Below, in pieces: positions 26,267 to 35,045 of a stretch of 64,000 bases of DNA (positions are counted from its first letter, which is position 1; each line of letters starts with the position of its first letter). This DNA is from Streptomyces sp. Tu 3180. Its GTDB lineage: Bacteria > Actinomycetota > Actinomycetes > Streptomycetales > Streptomycetaceae. The position numbers were made by a program, and so were the translations under genes. The stretch lies in contig NZ_WOXS01000002.1 of the NCBI RefSeq assembly GCF_009852415.1, positions 7,666,001 through 7,730,000 of the forward strand, given 5' to 3'. The notes under the pieces are model-generated. The model worked only from the letters and a program-made list of their open reading frames with translations. It did not search any database and was not told where the DNA came from.

Positions 26267-27481
26267 TCAGGGCGAGCACGAGCCCCCGGGCCGGCGGGCC
26301 GAGGGCGCCGTGCGGGGGGGGGCGTAGGGGGTGAAGTGGGCCGGGGTGTGGTCGATGGGCAGGTCGGGACGCCAGGCGGTGAGGATCTGGGCGCTGCACA
26401 CGAACAGGCCGTCGGGCAGCCGGTCCAGGGGGTACCAGGCCCAGTCGTCGACGCTCTCGTCCGGCTGTGCGGCCGGCTGCCCCCGCCAGGCGGTGACGAG
26501 GGCACCGACGGTGACCCGCACGACGTCTCCGACGTGGTCGACGAGCGTGCCCAGGAGCGTGACGTCGTCGGGCCGGGCGATCAGGCCGGTCTCCTCGGCG
26601 AGTTCACGGACCACGGCCGCTTCGAGGGACTCCCCGGCCTCCACGGTTCCTCCCGGCAGTTCGAGGGTGCCGTGGCGGTGGCGGCCGAGGAGCACGCCCC
26701 GGTCGCCGAGGACGACGGCGCCCACGCCGACGGCCGCGTGCGGCGCCGGCGGCCGCGTGGTGCGGGGCCGGCTGGAAAGACGCGCGGGGCGGTCCGGGAG
26801 GCGGCGGGCGCGGACGAGCTGCTGCACGACGGGGTCGTCCTCGCCGGGAGGGCGCAGGAGGTCGACGGCCTCGACCCGGAAGCCGTACTCGGTGAGCAGG
26901 TCCTCCCACAGCCGCGGTGCCAGGACCCACATCCGGACGGTCAGCGGCGGATCGTCCCGGAGCCTGATCGTCTGCTCCCGTGGCGCGACCGTCGTGGACG
27001 GGCCGCGGCCGTGCAGGTCGGTGTGGAGGAGCGAGAGGACCAGCGGCGCGCCGGGGCGCAGGCCCTCGCGCAGCGCGGGCAGCACGCGGCGCGGGTCGGC
27101 GAAGGCGAGGCTGCCGATGGCGTACGCGGCGTCGAAGGGACCGGCGGTGCGCAGGTGGTCGACCACGTCGCCGTGCACGAACCGGACGCCGGGTGCGCCG
27201 GCGTGCGCGCCGGTGGCGCGTCGGTGCTGGGTGGGGGACCGCTCGACGGCGGTGACCTGCGCGCCGTGGGCGCGGGCCAGGTGCACGGCGTGGTGGCCGG
27301 CGCCGGAGCCGATGTCCAGGACGCGTTTGCCGGCGACGTCGCCGAGGATCTCCGCGCCGGGACCGACCCCCTTCCACGGAGTCCACTCCAGTCGTCCGGG
27401 GACGGGCGGCACGTATCCGCGATCCAGTTGACGTCGGCCGTACACGGTCCAGGCTTCGGCGTTGAGGTCCTCGACGGACAC
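26267..27481 (-). CDS. Bifunctional SAM methyltransferase / NUDIX hydrolase
   Basis: A 404-residue fusion. Residues 1-230 are a class I methyltransferase (RVLDIGSGAGHHAVHLARAHGAQVTAVE, then GPFDAAYAIGSLAFADP). A variable linker follows. Residues 255-390 are a NUDIX hydrolase, with the box from GGTVEAGESLEAAVVRELAEETG into the next residues, containing the metal-binding REL-EE core. The NUDIX half would hydrolyse a nucleoside diphosphate derivative; the methyl acceptor is unknown. This fusion is common in Streptomyces. GTG 27481 was chosen because VSVEDLNAEAWTVYG is the usual start and AGGAG stands 5 bases before it. The gene ends about 250 bp from the broken dehydrogenase. Confidence 0.88.
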   Translation of the reverse strand: MSVEDLNAEAWTVYGRRQLDRGYVPPVPGRLEWTPWKGVGPGAEILGDVAGKRVLDIGSGAGHHAVHLARAHGAQVTAVERSPTQHRRATGAHAGAPGVRFVHGDVVDHLRTAGPFDAAYAIGSLAFADPRRVLPALREGLRPGAPLVLSLLHTDLHGRGPSTTVAPREQTIRLRDDPPLTVRMWVLAPRLWEDLLTEYGFRVEAVDLLRPPGEDDPVVQQLVRARRLPDRPARLSSRPRTTRPPAPHAAVGVGAVVLGDRGVLLGRHRHGTLELPGGTVEAGESLEAAVVRELAEETGLIARPDDVTLLGTLVDHVGDVVRVTVGALVTAWRGQPAAQPDESVDDWAWYPLDRLPDGLFVCSAQILTAWRPDLPIDHTPAHFTPYAPPRTAPSARRPGGSCSP

Positions 27482-27729
27482 GGGAACTCCTGACGACGCA
27501 GGGGAGGGCGGGAACTGCGCGACGTCCTCGTCCGGTTCCGGGCCCGAGGACCGGCCGTCGACGGCCGGGGAACACGGTGCCGGGTGCGGACGGCGCCACC
27601 GGCGCGGGGCGACGGCGGGCGGCATCCGGCCGGTGAGGGTGTTCCGCACCTCGGCGGGGGCGCACGGTCCGGGGCCGGGGCCCGTGCCGGGCGCGGCGGG
27701 CGGGCGGCCGGACGCCGGGCGGCACGACG

Positions 27730-27780
27730 CCGGCGATGACGGAGGAGGCGGCACACTGTCACCTCTTCCGTCATCGCCGG
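27730..27780 (-). terminator. Long hairpin downstream of the VanW-like gene
   Basis: CCGGCGATGACGGAGGA (27730-27746) pairs over 17 bp, with one mismatch, with 27764-27780 around a 17-base loop. It lies 66 bp after the stop of the leftward VanW-like gene and before the next leftward start, a terminator position. Nothing else is recognised in the 365-bp gap. Confidence 0.65.
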
Positions 27781-27846
27781 ATGATTGTGCTCCGAGGAGG
27801 CCGCGGTGCGGCGGCCCGCCGCCGCCCCGCCGACGGGGACGCGTCC

Positions 27847-29589
27847 TCAGGGCCGGCGCCCGCCCGGTGCCTCCTCGCAGATGATCTCGTCACGCGGGGT
27901 GTAGTGCGTGCGGAACGGTTCCCGCCGCACCTCCCGGCCGTCGTCGCGGAAGACCCGCTCCACGGTGACGTCGAAGCCCTCGAGCGGGGTCTGCGGCACG
28001 CACCGCTCGCCGGTTCCCGTCTTCGTCTCCGGCCGCCGCACCTCGGTGCGCGCTCCCTTGACCGACGTGACCTCGTCGTACTTCTTCGTGCCGAGGAAGG
28101 TGACGGTCACCGAGGTGTCGGTGGACTCGGCCTGGATGTACAGGGCCCTGCCGGAGTCGTTGGTGAACCTCAGGTCGAGGCTGCCCCAGGCGACCGTCGC
28201 CTCGCGGCCCTCCGGGTAGCGCTCGATGTAGAAGGAGTGGGCGCCGTACTCGACGGGCTTGACCCCCGCGAAGAACATCGCGTTGAAGACCGTGGTGGCC
28301 ACGGCGGACACGCCGCCGCCGGGCGCCTTGGCGTACTGGTCGTCGAGGATCATGATGCCCTCGACGAAGCCGTTGGCCTCGGTGCGCTCGCCCACGGTCC
28401 GGTTGAAGCTCCAGGTCTCGTCCGGCATGACGACGGAGCCGTCGATGAGTTCCACGGCCCGGCCGACGTTCGTCGTGCGGTAGGCGGCCGGTTCGAACTC
28501 GACGGTGAAGGAGGACATCTTCTCGGTCAGCCCCAGCCGGGCCGCGTTCTCGCGGGTGACCTCCGGCTGGATCCGCCGCGTGTCCACCTCGCCGGTGCGG
28601 GCGGCGCCCGACTCGGTGAGCAGGGGCAGGACGGCCTTGCCCAGCGCCTTGTCGGTGACCTCCAGGCCGGGCCTGGCGTCGGCGGTCACCACGGCCCTGT
28701 CGCCCTCGAGGCCCAGCCGGGCGTTGCGGGGCGTGGCGGGGAGGCCGTTGAGGGCGCCGGTCACCGCGGGGGAGGCGCGCAGGCCCTTGTCGTCGAGCTC
28801 CGGTGTGAGCCTGCCGCTGTCGTCCGGCCGCATGGTCAGGTGCTCGCCCAGCACGGCCGGGGTGAGCGTGAACCGCCTGCCGCCCGCGGTGAGCGTGACC
28901 GGCGCCGACATCGCCGGCTGCGCGAACTCGCGCACCGCCCGCCGCACCTCCTCCGCCGTGACCTTCGGGCTGGTCTCGCGTGCGGGGAGCACCGTGACCG
29001 AGTCCGCCGCGCCGCGCAGGAAGGGGGTGCGCAGGGCGTCGATCGAGGCGTCCACGTCCAGCGCGTACCCGGTGCGCGGGGCGGTCTGCTCGACGCGGCC
29101 GCCGGCGAAGGAGACGGCGCCGTCGCGGACCTCCTGGTCGAGGGTCCCCGCCAGCTCCCCGAGGGCGGCACGGGCCCTGTCCTCGTCGACCCGCACGACC
29201 GGCTCGACGTCACCGCCCGAGCGGAACAGCCCGCCGATCACGCCGATCGGATCGGAGCCGGTGGACACCGCCCGGTCAAGGGTTTCCCGGATGTCGAAGG
29301 CGAGCCCCGCCTGCCGCGGGTCGACCGTGCCCCCGCGGTCGCCGACCTCCACCGCCAGCTTCCGCGGGGCGGTCGCCGCCAGGTGCCGCTCCAGCTTCCG
29401 GCCGGCCTCCTCGCGGGTCAGGCCCCCGATGTCCACGCCGCGCACCGTCGTACCCGCCTCGATCTCACCGCCGGTGAGCAGCAGTCCGGCGAGGTACAGG
29501 CCGCCCAGGCCGACGGTCAGCGCACCGCCCGCCAGGGCGACGGGCGGGAGGGAGGCCATTCGGGGGACGGAGGGTATTCGGGGGCGCAT
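27847..29589 (-). CDS. VanW-family membrane-anchored protein
   Basis: A 580-residue protein with one N-terminal membrane segment (PPVALAGGALTVGLGGLYLAGLLL) followed by a large extracellular part. It has repeated peptidoglycan-binding-4-like domains (TTVRGVDIGGLTREEAGRKLERHL is the diagnostic opening). The C-terminal VanW domain runs from about residue 365 to 500 (SSFTVEFEPAAYRTTNVGRAVELIDG, WSFNRTVGERTEANGF, GGGVSAVATTVFNAMFFAG). VanW is named from vancomycin-resistance loci, but its biochemical role is not settled; cell-wall association is likely. One oddity is GGGVSAVATT: most relatives have GGGxCQxSTT there, so the usual Cys and Gln are replaced. ATG 29589 follows CAGGAGACC. Confidence 0.9.
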   Translation of the reverse strand: MRPRIPSVPRMASLPPVALAGGALTVGLGGLYLAGLLLTGGEIEAGTTVRGVDIGGLTREEAGRKLERHLAATAPRKLAVEVGDRGGTVDPRQAGLAFDIRETLDRAVSTGSDPIGVIGGLFRSGGDVEPVVRVDEDRARAALGELAGTLDQEVRDGAVSFAGGRVEQTAPRTGYALDVDASIDALRTPFLRGAADSVTVLPARETSPKVTAEEVRRAVREFAQPAMSAPVTLTAGGRRFTLTPAVLGEHLTMRPDDSGRLTPELDDKGLRASPAVTGALNGLPATPRNARLGLEGDRAVVTADARPGLEVTDKALGKAVLPLLTESGAARTGEVDTRRIQPEVTRENAARLGLTEKMSSFTVEFEPAAYRTTNVGRAVELIDGSVVMPDETWSFNRTVGERTEANGFVEGIMILDDQYAKAPGGGVSAVATTVFNAMFFAGVKPVEYGAHSFYIERYPEGREATVAWGSLDLRFTNDSGRALYIQAESTDTSVTVTFLGTKKYDEVTSVKGARTEVRRPETKTGTGERCVPQTPLEGFDVTVERVFRDDGREVRREPFRTHYTPRDEIICEEAPGGRRP

Positions 29590-29869
29590 GGGTCTCCTGA
29601 ACGATCGATGTGACGTGCCCCCGATGCCGCGGCACTGCGTGCGGGAGCAATCGGTCAAGCTACGCACAACCGGGCACCGAATGGGTATATCCCAGGTCAC
29701 ACCGGGCGTTGTGGATCAGTGGCCCGATCAGTTGCCCGATCGGTGGGCGCGCCGGTGAGCGGTTCGGTGCAGGGGGCGTGTCCGGCGGCGGTGCGCGGGC
29801 CCGTGCCGTCCGGGTCGCGGACGGCGGCGGTGAGGGCGTCGCGCGGGACGGCGCCGCCGGACACGCCGC

Positions 29870-30310
29870 TCACGCCTCCTGTCCGGCGCCGCTCTCGTGC
29901 CCGGCGTCGATCTCGGTGATGAGGGCCTCGATGCGCGCCCCGATCTCGTCCCGGATGGGGCGGACGGCCTCGACGCCCTTGCCGGCCGGGTCCTCCAGGG
30001 TCCAGTCGAGGTACTTCTTGCCGGGGAAGACGGGGCAGGCGTCGCCGCAGCCCATGGTGATGACGTAGTCGGACGCCTGGACGGCCTCGGTGGTCAGGAC
30101 CTTCGGCGTGGCCGCGGAGATGTCGATGCCGACCTCCTTCATGGCTTCGACGGCGGCGGGGTTGACCCGGTCGCCGGGGAGGGAGCCGGCGGAGCGGACC
30201 TCGATCCGGTCGCCCGCGAGGTGGCTGAGGAAACCGGCGGCCATCTGGGAACGGCCGGCGTTGTGGACGCAGACGAACAGCACGGACGCGAGCGGGGTGG
30301 AGGAGGGCAT
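29870..30310 (-). CDS. arsC: Arsenate reductase, thioredoxin or mycothiol type
   Basis: A 146-residue low-molecular-weight phosphatase-fold arsenate reductase. The loop CVHNAGRS near residue 14 is the CX5R oxyanion site. A second reactive Cys pair lies in MGCGDACPVFPGKKYLDW, typical of ArsC of the thioredoxin- or mycothiol-linked group. It reduces arsenate to arsenite for export by Acr3. The start at 30310 follows GAAGGAAG. It diverges from arsR across a 70-bp gap holding an ArsR-like operator, so both sides are probably arsenite-inducible. Confidence 0.93.
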   Translation of the reverse strand: MPSSTPLASVLFVCVHNAGRSQMAAGFLSHLAGDRIEVRSAGSLPGDRVNPAAVEAMKEVGIDISAATPKVLTTEAVQASDYVITMGCGDACPVFPGKKYLDWTLEDPAGKGVEAVRPIRDEIGARIEALITEIDAGHESGAGQEA

Positions 30311-30348
30311 CGGTTCTTCCTTCGTGCGGGGCCCGGACCCGGGCTGGT

Positions 30349-30377
30349 ATCAGCTCAGGCTGATGTGAAAATATCAG
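30349..30377. promoter_or_regulatory. ArsR-type operator between arsC and arsR
   Basis: ATCAGC (30349-30354), four bases, then GCTGAT (30359-30364) form a perfect inverted repeat. A further ATCAG half lies at 30373-30377, seven bases before the arsR ATG. Position in the divergent gap and the ATCA-N-TGAT form fit an ArsR autoregulatory site. Confidence 0.55.
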
Positions 30378-30380
30378 TCC

Positions 30381-30689
30381 ATGATGACGTCAGTCGACGC
30401 TGACCTGATCCGGGTGCTCGCCGACCCGCTCAGGCTCCGGATCGTGACCCTGCTCGCCCGGGAGGCGCTGTGCACCACCCACCTGGTGGAGGAGACCGGC
30501 GCGAAGCAGACCAACCTCTCCAACCACCTGCGGGTGCTGCGCGAGGCCGGGGTCGTCGAGACCGAGCCGTGCGGCCGGTTCACGTACTACAGGCTGCGCC
30601 CCGACGTCATCGCCTCGCTCGCCGGGCAGTTCTCCGAACTGGCCGAGCGGGCCCGTGCCGCCGCCGACAACAAGAGAGCCTGCCCGTGA
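30381..30689 (+). CDS. arsR: ArsR-family arsenite-responsive repressor
   Basis: A 102-residue winged-helix repressor. It shows LADPLRLRIVTLLAREALCTTHLVEETGAKQTNLSNHLRVLREAGVVETEPCGRFTYYRL, the standard ArsR fold. Metal-binding candidates are Cys in EALCTTHL, Cys in TEPCGRF and a Cys near the C-terminus. It would repress arsC and its own operon until arsenite binds. Two adjacent ATGs (30381, 30384) can both serve. The acr3 start overlaps its stop as GTGA. Confidence 0.9.
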   Translation: MMTSVDADLIRVLADPLRLRIVTLLAREALCTTHLVEETGAKQTNLSNHLRVLREAGVVETEPCGRFTYYRLRPDVIASLAGQFSELAERARAAADNKRACP

Positions 30690-31777
30690 CCCGTACCGAA
30701 GCCCCCGCGACCGGCGAGGGCTCCCCGATCGTCGCCGGGCTGTCGACGCTCGACCGCTTCCTCGCCGTGTGGATCCTCCTCGCCATGGCCGTGGGCCTCG
30801 GGCTCGGACGGCTCGTCCCGGGACTGAACGACGCCCTGGCGAAGGTGGAGATCGGCGGGATCTCCCTGCCGATCGCGCTCGGCCTGCTGATCATGATGTA
30901 TCCGGTCCTCGCCAAGGTCCGCTACGACCGGTTCGACGCGGTCACCGGCGACAGGAAGCTGATGGTCTCCTCGCTGGTCGTCAACTGGGTCCTCGGCCCG
31001 GCCGTGATGTTCGCGCTGGCCTGGATCTTCCTGCCGGACCTGCCCGAGTACCGCACCGGCCTGATCATCGTCGGGCTGGCCCGCTGCATCGCCATGGTCG
31101 TCATCTGGAACGACCTCGCCTGCGGCGACCGCGAGGCCGCCGCCGTGCTCGTCGCCCTGAACTCGGTCTTCCAGGTCATCGCGTTCGGCCTGCTGGGCTG
31201 GTTCTACCTCGACCTGCTGCCCGGGTGGCTGGGCCTGGGCGACGGTGAGCACCTGGACATCTCAATGCGGGAGATCGCGGCGAACGTGGCCGTCTTCCTC
31301 GGCCTCCCGCTGCTGGCCGGCTTCCTCACCCGCCGCATCGGCGAGCGGAGGATGGGCCGCGAGGACTACGAGCGGCGCTTCCTGCCGGTGATCGGACCGT
31401 GGGCGCTGTACGGCCTGCTGTTCACGATCGTCGTTCTCTTCGCCCTCCAGGGGAGGACCATCACCTCGCAGCCCCTGGACGTGGCCCGGATCGCGCTGCC
31501 GCTGCTGGTGTACTTCGCCGTGATGTGGTTCGGCACCTTCGCCCTGGGCAAGGCGATCGGCCTCGCCTACGACCGCACCGCCACCCTCGCCTTCACCGCG
31601 GCCGGCAACAACTTCGAGCTGGCCATCGCGATCGCCGTCGCCACCTTCGGCGTCACGAGCGGCCAGGCCCTGTCGGGCGTCGTGGGCCCGCTGATCGAGG
31701 TCCCGGTGCTGGTGGCGCTGGTGTACGTGTCGCTCGCGTGGCGCCGGAAGTTCACGGCCGCGCCTGTGGGCCCGTGA
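30686..31777 (+). CDS. ACR3-family arsenite efflux permease
   Basis: A 363-residue membrane protein with about ten helices, from LDRFLAVWILLAMAVGLGLG to VPVLVALVYVSLAWRR. The ACR3 signatures are present: NWVLGPAVMFALAWIFL, GLARCIAMVVIWNDLACGD with the essential Cys, and AAGNNFELAIAIAVATFG. It exports arsenite using the proton gradient. It starts at GTG 30686 in GTGA overlap with arsR and ends in GTGA overlap with the flavin monooxygenase, a tight three-gene operon. Confidence 0.94.
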   Translation: MTRTEAPATGEGSPIVAGLSTLDRFLAVWILLAMAVGLGLGRLVPGLNDALAKVEIGGISLPIALGLLIMMYPVLAKVRYDRFDAVTGDRKLMVSSLVVNWVLGPAVMFALAWIFLPDLPEYRTGLIIVGLARCIAMVVIWNDLACGDREAAAVLVALNSVFQVIAFGLLGWFYLDLLPGWLGLGDGEHLDISMREIAANVAVFLGLPLLAGFLTRRIGERRMGREDYERRFLPVIGPWALYGLLFTIVVLFALQGRTITSQPLDVARIALPLLVYFAVMWFGTFALGKAIGLAYDRTATLAFTAAGNNFELAIAIAVATFGVTSGQALSGVVGPLIEVPVLVALVYVSLAWRRKFTAAPVGP

Positions 31778-32835
31778 CCCGGCGCACGGACGTGGTGGTG
31801 GTCGGCGGCGGCCAGGCGGGACTCGCCGCCGGCTACCACCTGCGCCGCCACGTGCCGGACTTCGTCGTCCTCGACGCCGATCCCGCGCCCGGGGGTGCCT
31901 GGCGGCACACCTGGGACTCCCTGCGCCTGTTCTCCCCGGCCGCCCACTCCTCCCTCCCGGGACGGCTCATGCCCGGCCTGCCCGGCGGGACCTGCCCGGA
32001 CGCCGGGCACGTGGTCGACTACCTCGCCGACTACGAGAAGCGGTACGCCCTGCCCGTCCGGCACGGCGTGGAGGTGCGGGCCGTGCGCCGCGGCGGCGAG
32101 CGCCTGCGCGTGGAGAGCGACGCGGGCGTCTGGGAGGCACGGGCGGTCATCAGCGCGACCGGGACCTGGTCGCGGCCCTTCCTGCCCGCCGTCCCCGGCC
32201 GGGACGTCTTCTCCGGACGGCAGCTGCACACCACCGGGTACCGGCGCCCGGCCGACCTCGCCGGCCGGCGCGTGCTGGTGGTCGGCGGCGGGAACTCCGG
32301 CGCGCAGATCGCCGCCGACCTCGCCCTGGCCGGGATCGACATGACCTGGGTGACCCGGCGCCCGCCCCGGTTCCTGCCCGACGACATCGACGGCCACGCC
32401 CTGTTCGACGTCGCCACCGGACGCCGCCGCGCCCTGGACGAAGGCCGCGCGGACACCGGCGGCGTCGCCTCGCTCGGCGACATCGTCGCCGTACCCCCGG
32501 TCCGCGCGGCCCGCGACGCCGGCCTGCTCGCCGCCCGGCCGATGTTCGCCCGGCTCACGGCGACCGGTGTCGCATGGACCGACGGCACGCACGCCGAGGC
32601 GGACGCGATCGTCTGGTGCACCGGCTTCCGCCCCGCCCTCTCCCACCTCGCCCCGCTCGGGCTGCGCGGTCCGCGCGGGCGCATCGCCACCGACGGCACC
32701 CGGGCCGTGGGCGAGCCGCGACTGCACCTGCTCGGCTACGGGGACTGGACCGGCCCCGCCTCCGCCACCCTGATCGGTGTCGGCCGGACGGCCCGGGACG
32801 CCGCGGTGCGGATCCGCGACCTTCTGCGCCCATGA
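31774..32835 (+). CDS. ArsO-like flavin monooxygenase / NAD(P)-binding protein
   Basis: A 353-residue flavin-dependent oxidoreductase. It has an FAD fold at the start (VVVVGGGQAGLAAGYHL) and a second dinucleotide fold near residue 165 (VLVVGGGNSGAQIAADLAL). Between them is ATGTWSRPFLP, the motif of class B flavoproteins, and the C-terminal WCTGFRP closes the FAD site. Proteins of this kind in ars operons are called ArsO; their reaction in arsenic resistance is not well defined. The operon position, in GTGA overlap with acr3, supports a role in arsenic metabolism. Confidence 0.85.
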   Translation: MTRRTDVVVVGGGQAGLAAGYHLRRHVPDFVVLDADPAPGGAWRHTWDSLRLFSPAAHSSLPGRLMPGLPGGTCPDAGHVVDYLADYEKRYALPVRHGVEVRAVRRGGERLRVESDAGVWEARAVISATGTWSRPFLPAVPGRDVFSGRQLHTTGYRRPADLAGRRVLVVGGGNSGAQIAADLALAGIDMTWVTRRPPRFLPDDIDGHALFDVATGRRRALDEGRADTGGVASLGDIVAVPPVRAARDAGLLAARPMFARLTATGVAWTDGTHAEADAIVWCTGFRPALSHLAPLGLRGPRGRIATDGTRAVGEPRLHLLGYGDWTGPASATLIGVGRTARDAAVRIRDLLRP

Positions 32836-32999
32836 CCGGAGCGTGAGGATCCGGGCGGGGAACCGTGCTCGCGAAGGCGGCGCCGCCCCCGTCGGCGCCT
32901 GCCCGGTGGATCGCCGGGGCCCGGCCGGCGTGCGCGGAGGCCGGCGGCACGGTCACCGCACGCGCCGGGCCGGCCCCGGCCCCGCTCCTTCGAGGCGCG

Positions 33000-33389
33000 T
33001 CATGCGGCTGCCGCCGGCGCGAGGAGCCTGCCCATCGCGGCGAGCACCGTCGGCTCGACCCGGTAGTAGACCCAGGTGCCGCGCCGCTCGGAGGTGAGCA
33101 GGCCGGCCTCCTTGAGCTTCTTCAGGTGGTGGGAGACGGTCGGCTGGGAGACGCCGACGCCGGAGATGTCGCACACGCACGCCTCGCCGTCCTCGTGCGA
33201 GGCCACGGCGGAGAACAGCCTCAGCCGCACCGGATCGCCCAGGGCCTTGAACATCCGGGCGGCCGTCTCCGCCTCCTCGGCGGTCATCGGACGCTCGGCC
33301 GGCGGCGGGCAGCACGGCACCGCCGCCCGGTCGTCGGCGGGCTCGAGCAGCGGCAGCACCTTCGTGTTCGCCAGCCTCGATGTTGACAC
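33000..33389 (-). CDS. Second ArsR/SmtB-family metal-responsive repressor
   Basis: A 129-residue winged-helix repressor, distinct from the first. The core is TARMFKALGDPVRLRLFSAVASHEDGEACVCDISGVGVSQPTVSHHLKKLKEAGLLTSERRGTWVYYRV. The metal site includes CVCD in the third helix region and probably the CC pair in VPCCPP near the N-terminus. The start is uncertain: GTG 33389 gives the conserved VLPLLEP opening but lacks a ribosome site, and ATG 33287 would lose it. An imperfect inverted repeat around 33380-33400 overlaps the GTG, so leaderless, autoregulated expression is possible. It faces the ars operon end-on and may respond to arsenite or another thiophilic metal. Confidence 0.85.
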   Translation of the reverse strand: MSTSRLANTKVLPLLEPADDRAAVPCCPPPAERPMTAEEAETAARMFKALGDPVRLRLFSAVASHEDGEACVCDISGVGVSQPTVSHHLKKLKEAGLLTSERRGTWVYYRVEPTVLAAMGRLLAPAAAA

Positions 33390-33566
33390 ATGTCGAACCA
33401 GCCGGACCGGGGTGCGCGGAGCGCTCGGCGCCGATGCGGACGGGCCGCCGGCCGGCCGGCGGTTGCGGCGGCATCGATCGCCCGGGCCCCGCGTCGCCCG
33501 GTGGACCCGGGCCCACCACCCGGGCCCCTCGGCCCCGTTCGGGGTTTCCGGCGAGCACCGTCCGGA

Positions 33567-33591
33567 CTTTGTCCTGTGCGTGGAAGAAGTT
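33567..33591. promoter_or_regulatory. Operator-like inverted repeat before the ROK gene
   Basis: CTTTGTCCTG, five bases, GGAAGAAGTT. The arms CTTTGTCC and GGAAGAAG are an imperfect inverted repeat. A nearly identical element lies at 41359-41383 before the INO1-like gene, with the same spacing, and related sequence at 44470-44512. Confidence 0.6.
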
Positions 33592-33723
33592 GCACTCAAG
33601 TCGTGCGTAAGTTCTTCCCCGCCCGGTAAATCGCTGCTACGTTCCTCCCGAAAGCCTGACGGCTCAGCCGACGGAGGCAGGAGCCTGGGTCCCCAGCCTT
33701 GGGCGAGGGGAGGGGAGGGGTTC

Positions 33724-34914
33724 GTGAGACGGATGACCGCTCGGCCTGAGAACGCGCATCAGGCGCGGCTGCTTCGTTTACTGCGTGACGGCGGGGCCAA
33801 CTCCCGCGCCCAACTGGGTGATCTGGTGGACCTGTCCCGTTCGAAACTGGCTGTCGAGGTGGACCGGCTGCTGGAGACGGGCCTGGTCGTCGCGGACGGC
33901 CTCGCCCCCTCACGGGGCGGCCGGCGTTCGCACAACATCCGGCTCGCGCCGGCACTGCGTTTCCTCGGTGTCGACATCGGCGCCACGTCGATCGATGTCG
34001 CCGTGACGAACGCGGAGTTGGAGGTCCTGGGGCACCTGAACCATCCGATGGACGTCCGGGAGGGGCCGGTCGCGGTCTTCGAGCAGGTGCTGTCGATGGC
34101 CGCCAAGCTGAAGGCCTCCGGTGTCGCGGAGGGCTTCGACGGCGCCGGGATCGGCGTCCCGGGTCCGGTCCGCTTCCCGGAGGGCGTGCCGGTCGCGCCT
34201 CCGATCATGCCGGGCTGGGACGGCTTCCCGGTGCGGGAGGCGCTCAGCCAGGAACTGGGCTGCCCGGTCATGGTCGACAACGACGTGAACCTGATGGCGG
34301 TGGGGGAGCAGCACGCGGGCGTGGCGCGTTCCGTGGGCGACTTCCTGTGCATCAAGATCGGGACCGGTATCGGCTGCGGGATCGTGGTCGGCGGCGAGGT
34401 CTACCGGGGGACAACGGGCAGCGCCGGCGACATCGGCCACATCCAGGTGGAACCGGGAGGCCGCGCGTGCGCGTGCGGCAACCGGGGTTGCCTGGAGGCG
34501 CACTTCAGCGGCGCCGCGTTGGCCGGCGACGCGGAGGAGGCCGCGCGTACGGGCCGGTCGGGGGAGCTTGCCGCTCGGCTGGAGACGGCCGGGCGCCTGA
34601 CGGCCGCGGACGTGTCGGCCGCGGCGGCGGCGGGCGACACGGTGGCCCTGGAGCTGATCCGGGAGGGCGGGAAGCGTCTGGGCCAGGTCATCGCCGGACT
34701 CGTCAGTTTCTTCAATCCGGGACTGGTGGTGATCGGCGGTGGTGTGACCGGGCTCGGGCACACGCTGCTGGCCAGTGTCCGGACCCAGGTGTACCGGCAG
34801 TCGTTGCCGCTGGCCACGGGCAACCTGCCGATCGTCCTGGGTGAGCTGGGACCGGCCGCCGGGGTCATCGGCGCGGCCCGGCTCATCAGCGACCACGTGT
34901 TCTCACCGGCCTGA
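33724..34914 (+). CDS. ROK-family sugar-responsive regulator with a TTA codon
   Basis: A 396-residue ROK repressor. The N-terminal winged helix is about residues 5-70 (HQARLLRLLRDGGANSRAQLGDLVDLSRSKLAVEVDRL). The ROK sugar-binding domain follows, with FLGVDIGATSIDVAV, GIGVPGPV, and the zinc site CACGNRGCLEAHFSG. It probably represses itself and the sugar genes downstream, releasing on a sugar or sugar-phosphate ligand. The sequence at 33567 and related elements before two other genes are candidate operators. Residue 19 (Leu) is TTA (33778-33780), so expression may depend on bldA. GTG 33724 is preferred to ATG 33733 because a GGGAGGGG tract stands just before it. Confidence 0.92.
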   Translation: MRRMTARPENAHQARLLRLLRDGGANSRAQLGDLVDLSRSKLAVEVDRLLETGLVVADGLAPSRGGRRSHNIRLAPALRFLGVDIGATSIDVAVTNAELEVLGHLNHPMDVREGPVAVFEQVLSMAAKLKASGVAEGFDGAGIGVPGPVRFPEGVPVAPPIMPGWDGFPVREALSQELGCPVMVDNDVNLMAVGEQHAGVARSVGDFLCIKIGTGIGCGIVVGGEVYRGTTGSAGDIGHIQVEPGGRACACGNRGCLEAHFSGAALAGDAEEAARTGRSGELAARLETAGRLTAADVSAAAAAGDTVALELIREGGKRLGQVIAGLVSFFNPGLVVIGGGVTGLGHTLLASVRTQVYRQSLPLATGNLPIVLGELGPAAGVIGAARLISDHVFSPA

Positions 34915-34950
34915 CCGCCGCCGGTACCCGCCGGCCGCGGTCCACCACGG

Positions 34951-35045
34951 ACGCCACCGCGACCCCGTGACGCCACAGCTCCGGAGCGCCGTCGGTCCCG
35001 GAGCGCCACAGCCTCACAGCGCCACGACCCCGTAGCGCCACCGCA
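34951..35045. repeat. Six degenerate short tandem repeats
   Basis: Copies built on A(G/C)CGCC, mostly extended to CGCCAC, start at 34951, 34970, 34985, 35002, 35018 and 35034, spaced 15-19 bp. They lie between the ROK regulator and the ABC transporter operon. Function unknown; they could be a relic of slippage or a regulatory array. Confidence 0.5.

Noticed and set aside
27730..27780. Transposon terminal inverted repeats
   Set aside because: The 17-bp arms enclose only 17 bases and no transposase is near; a terminator fits the position.
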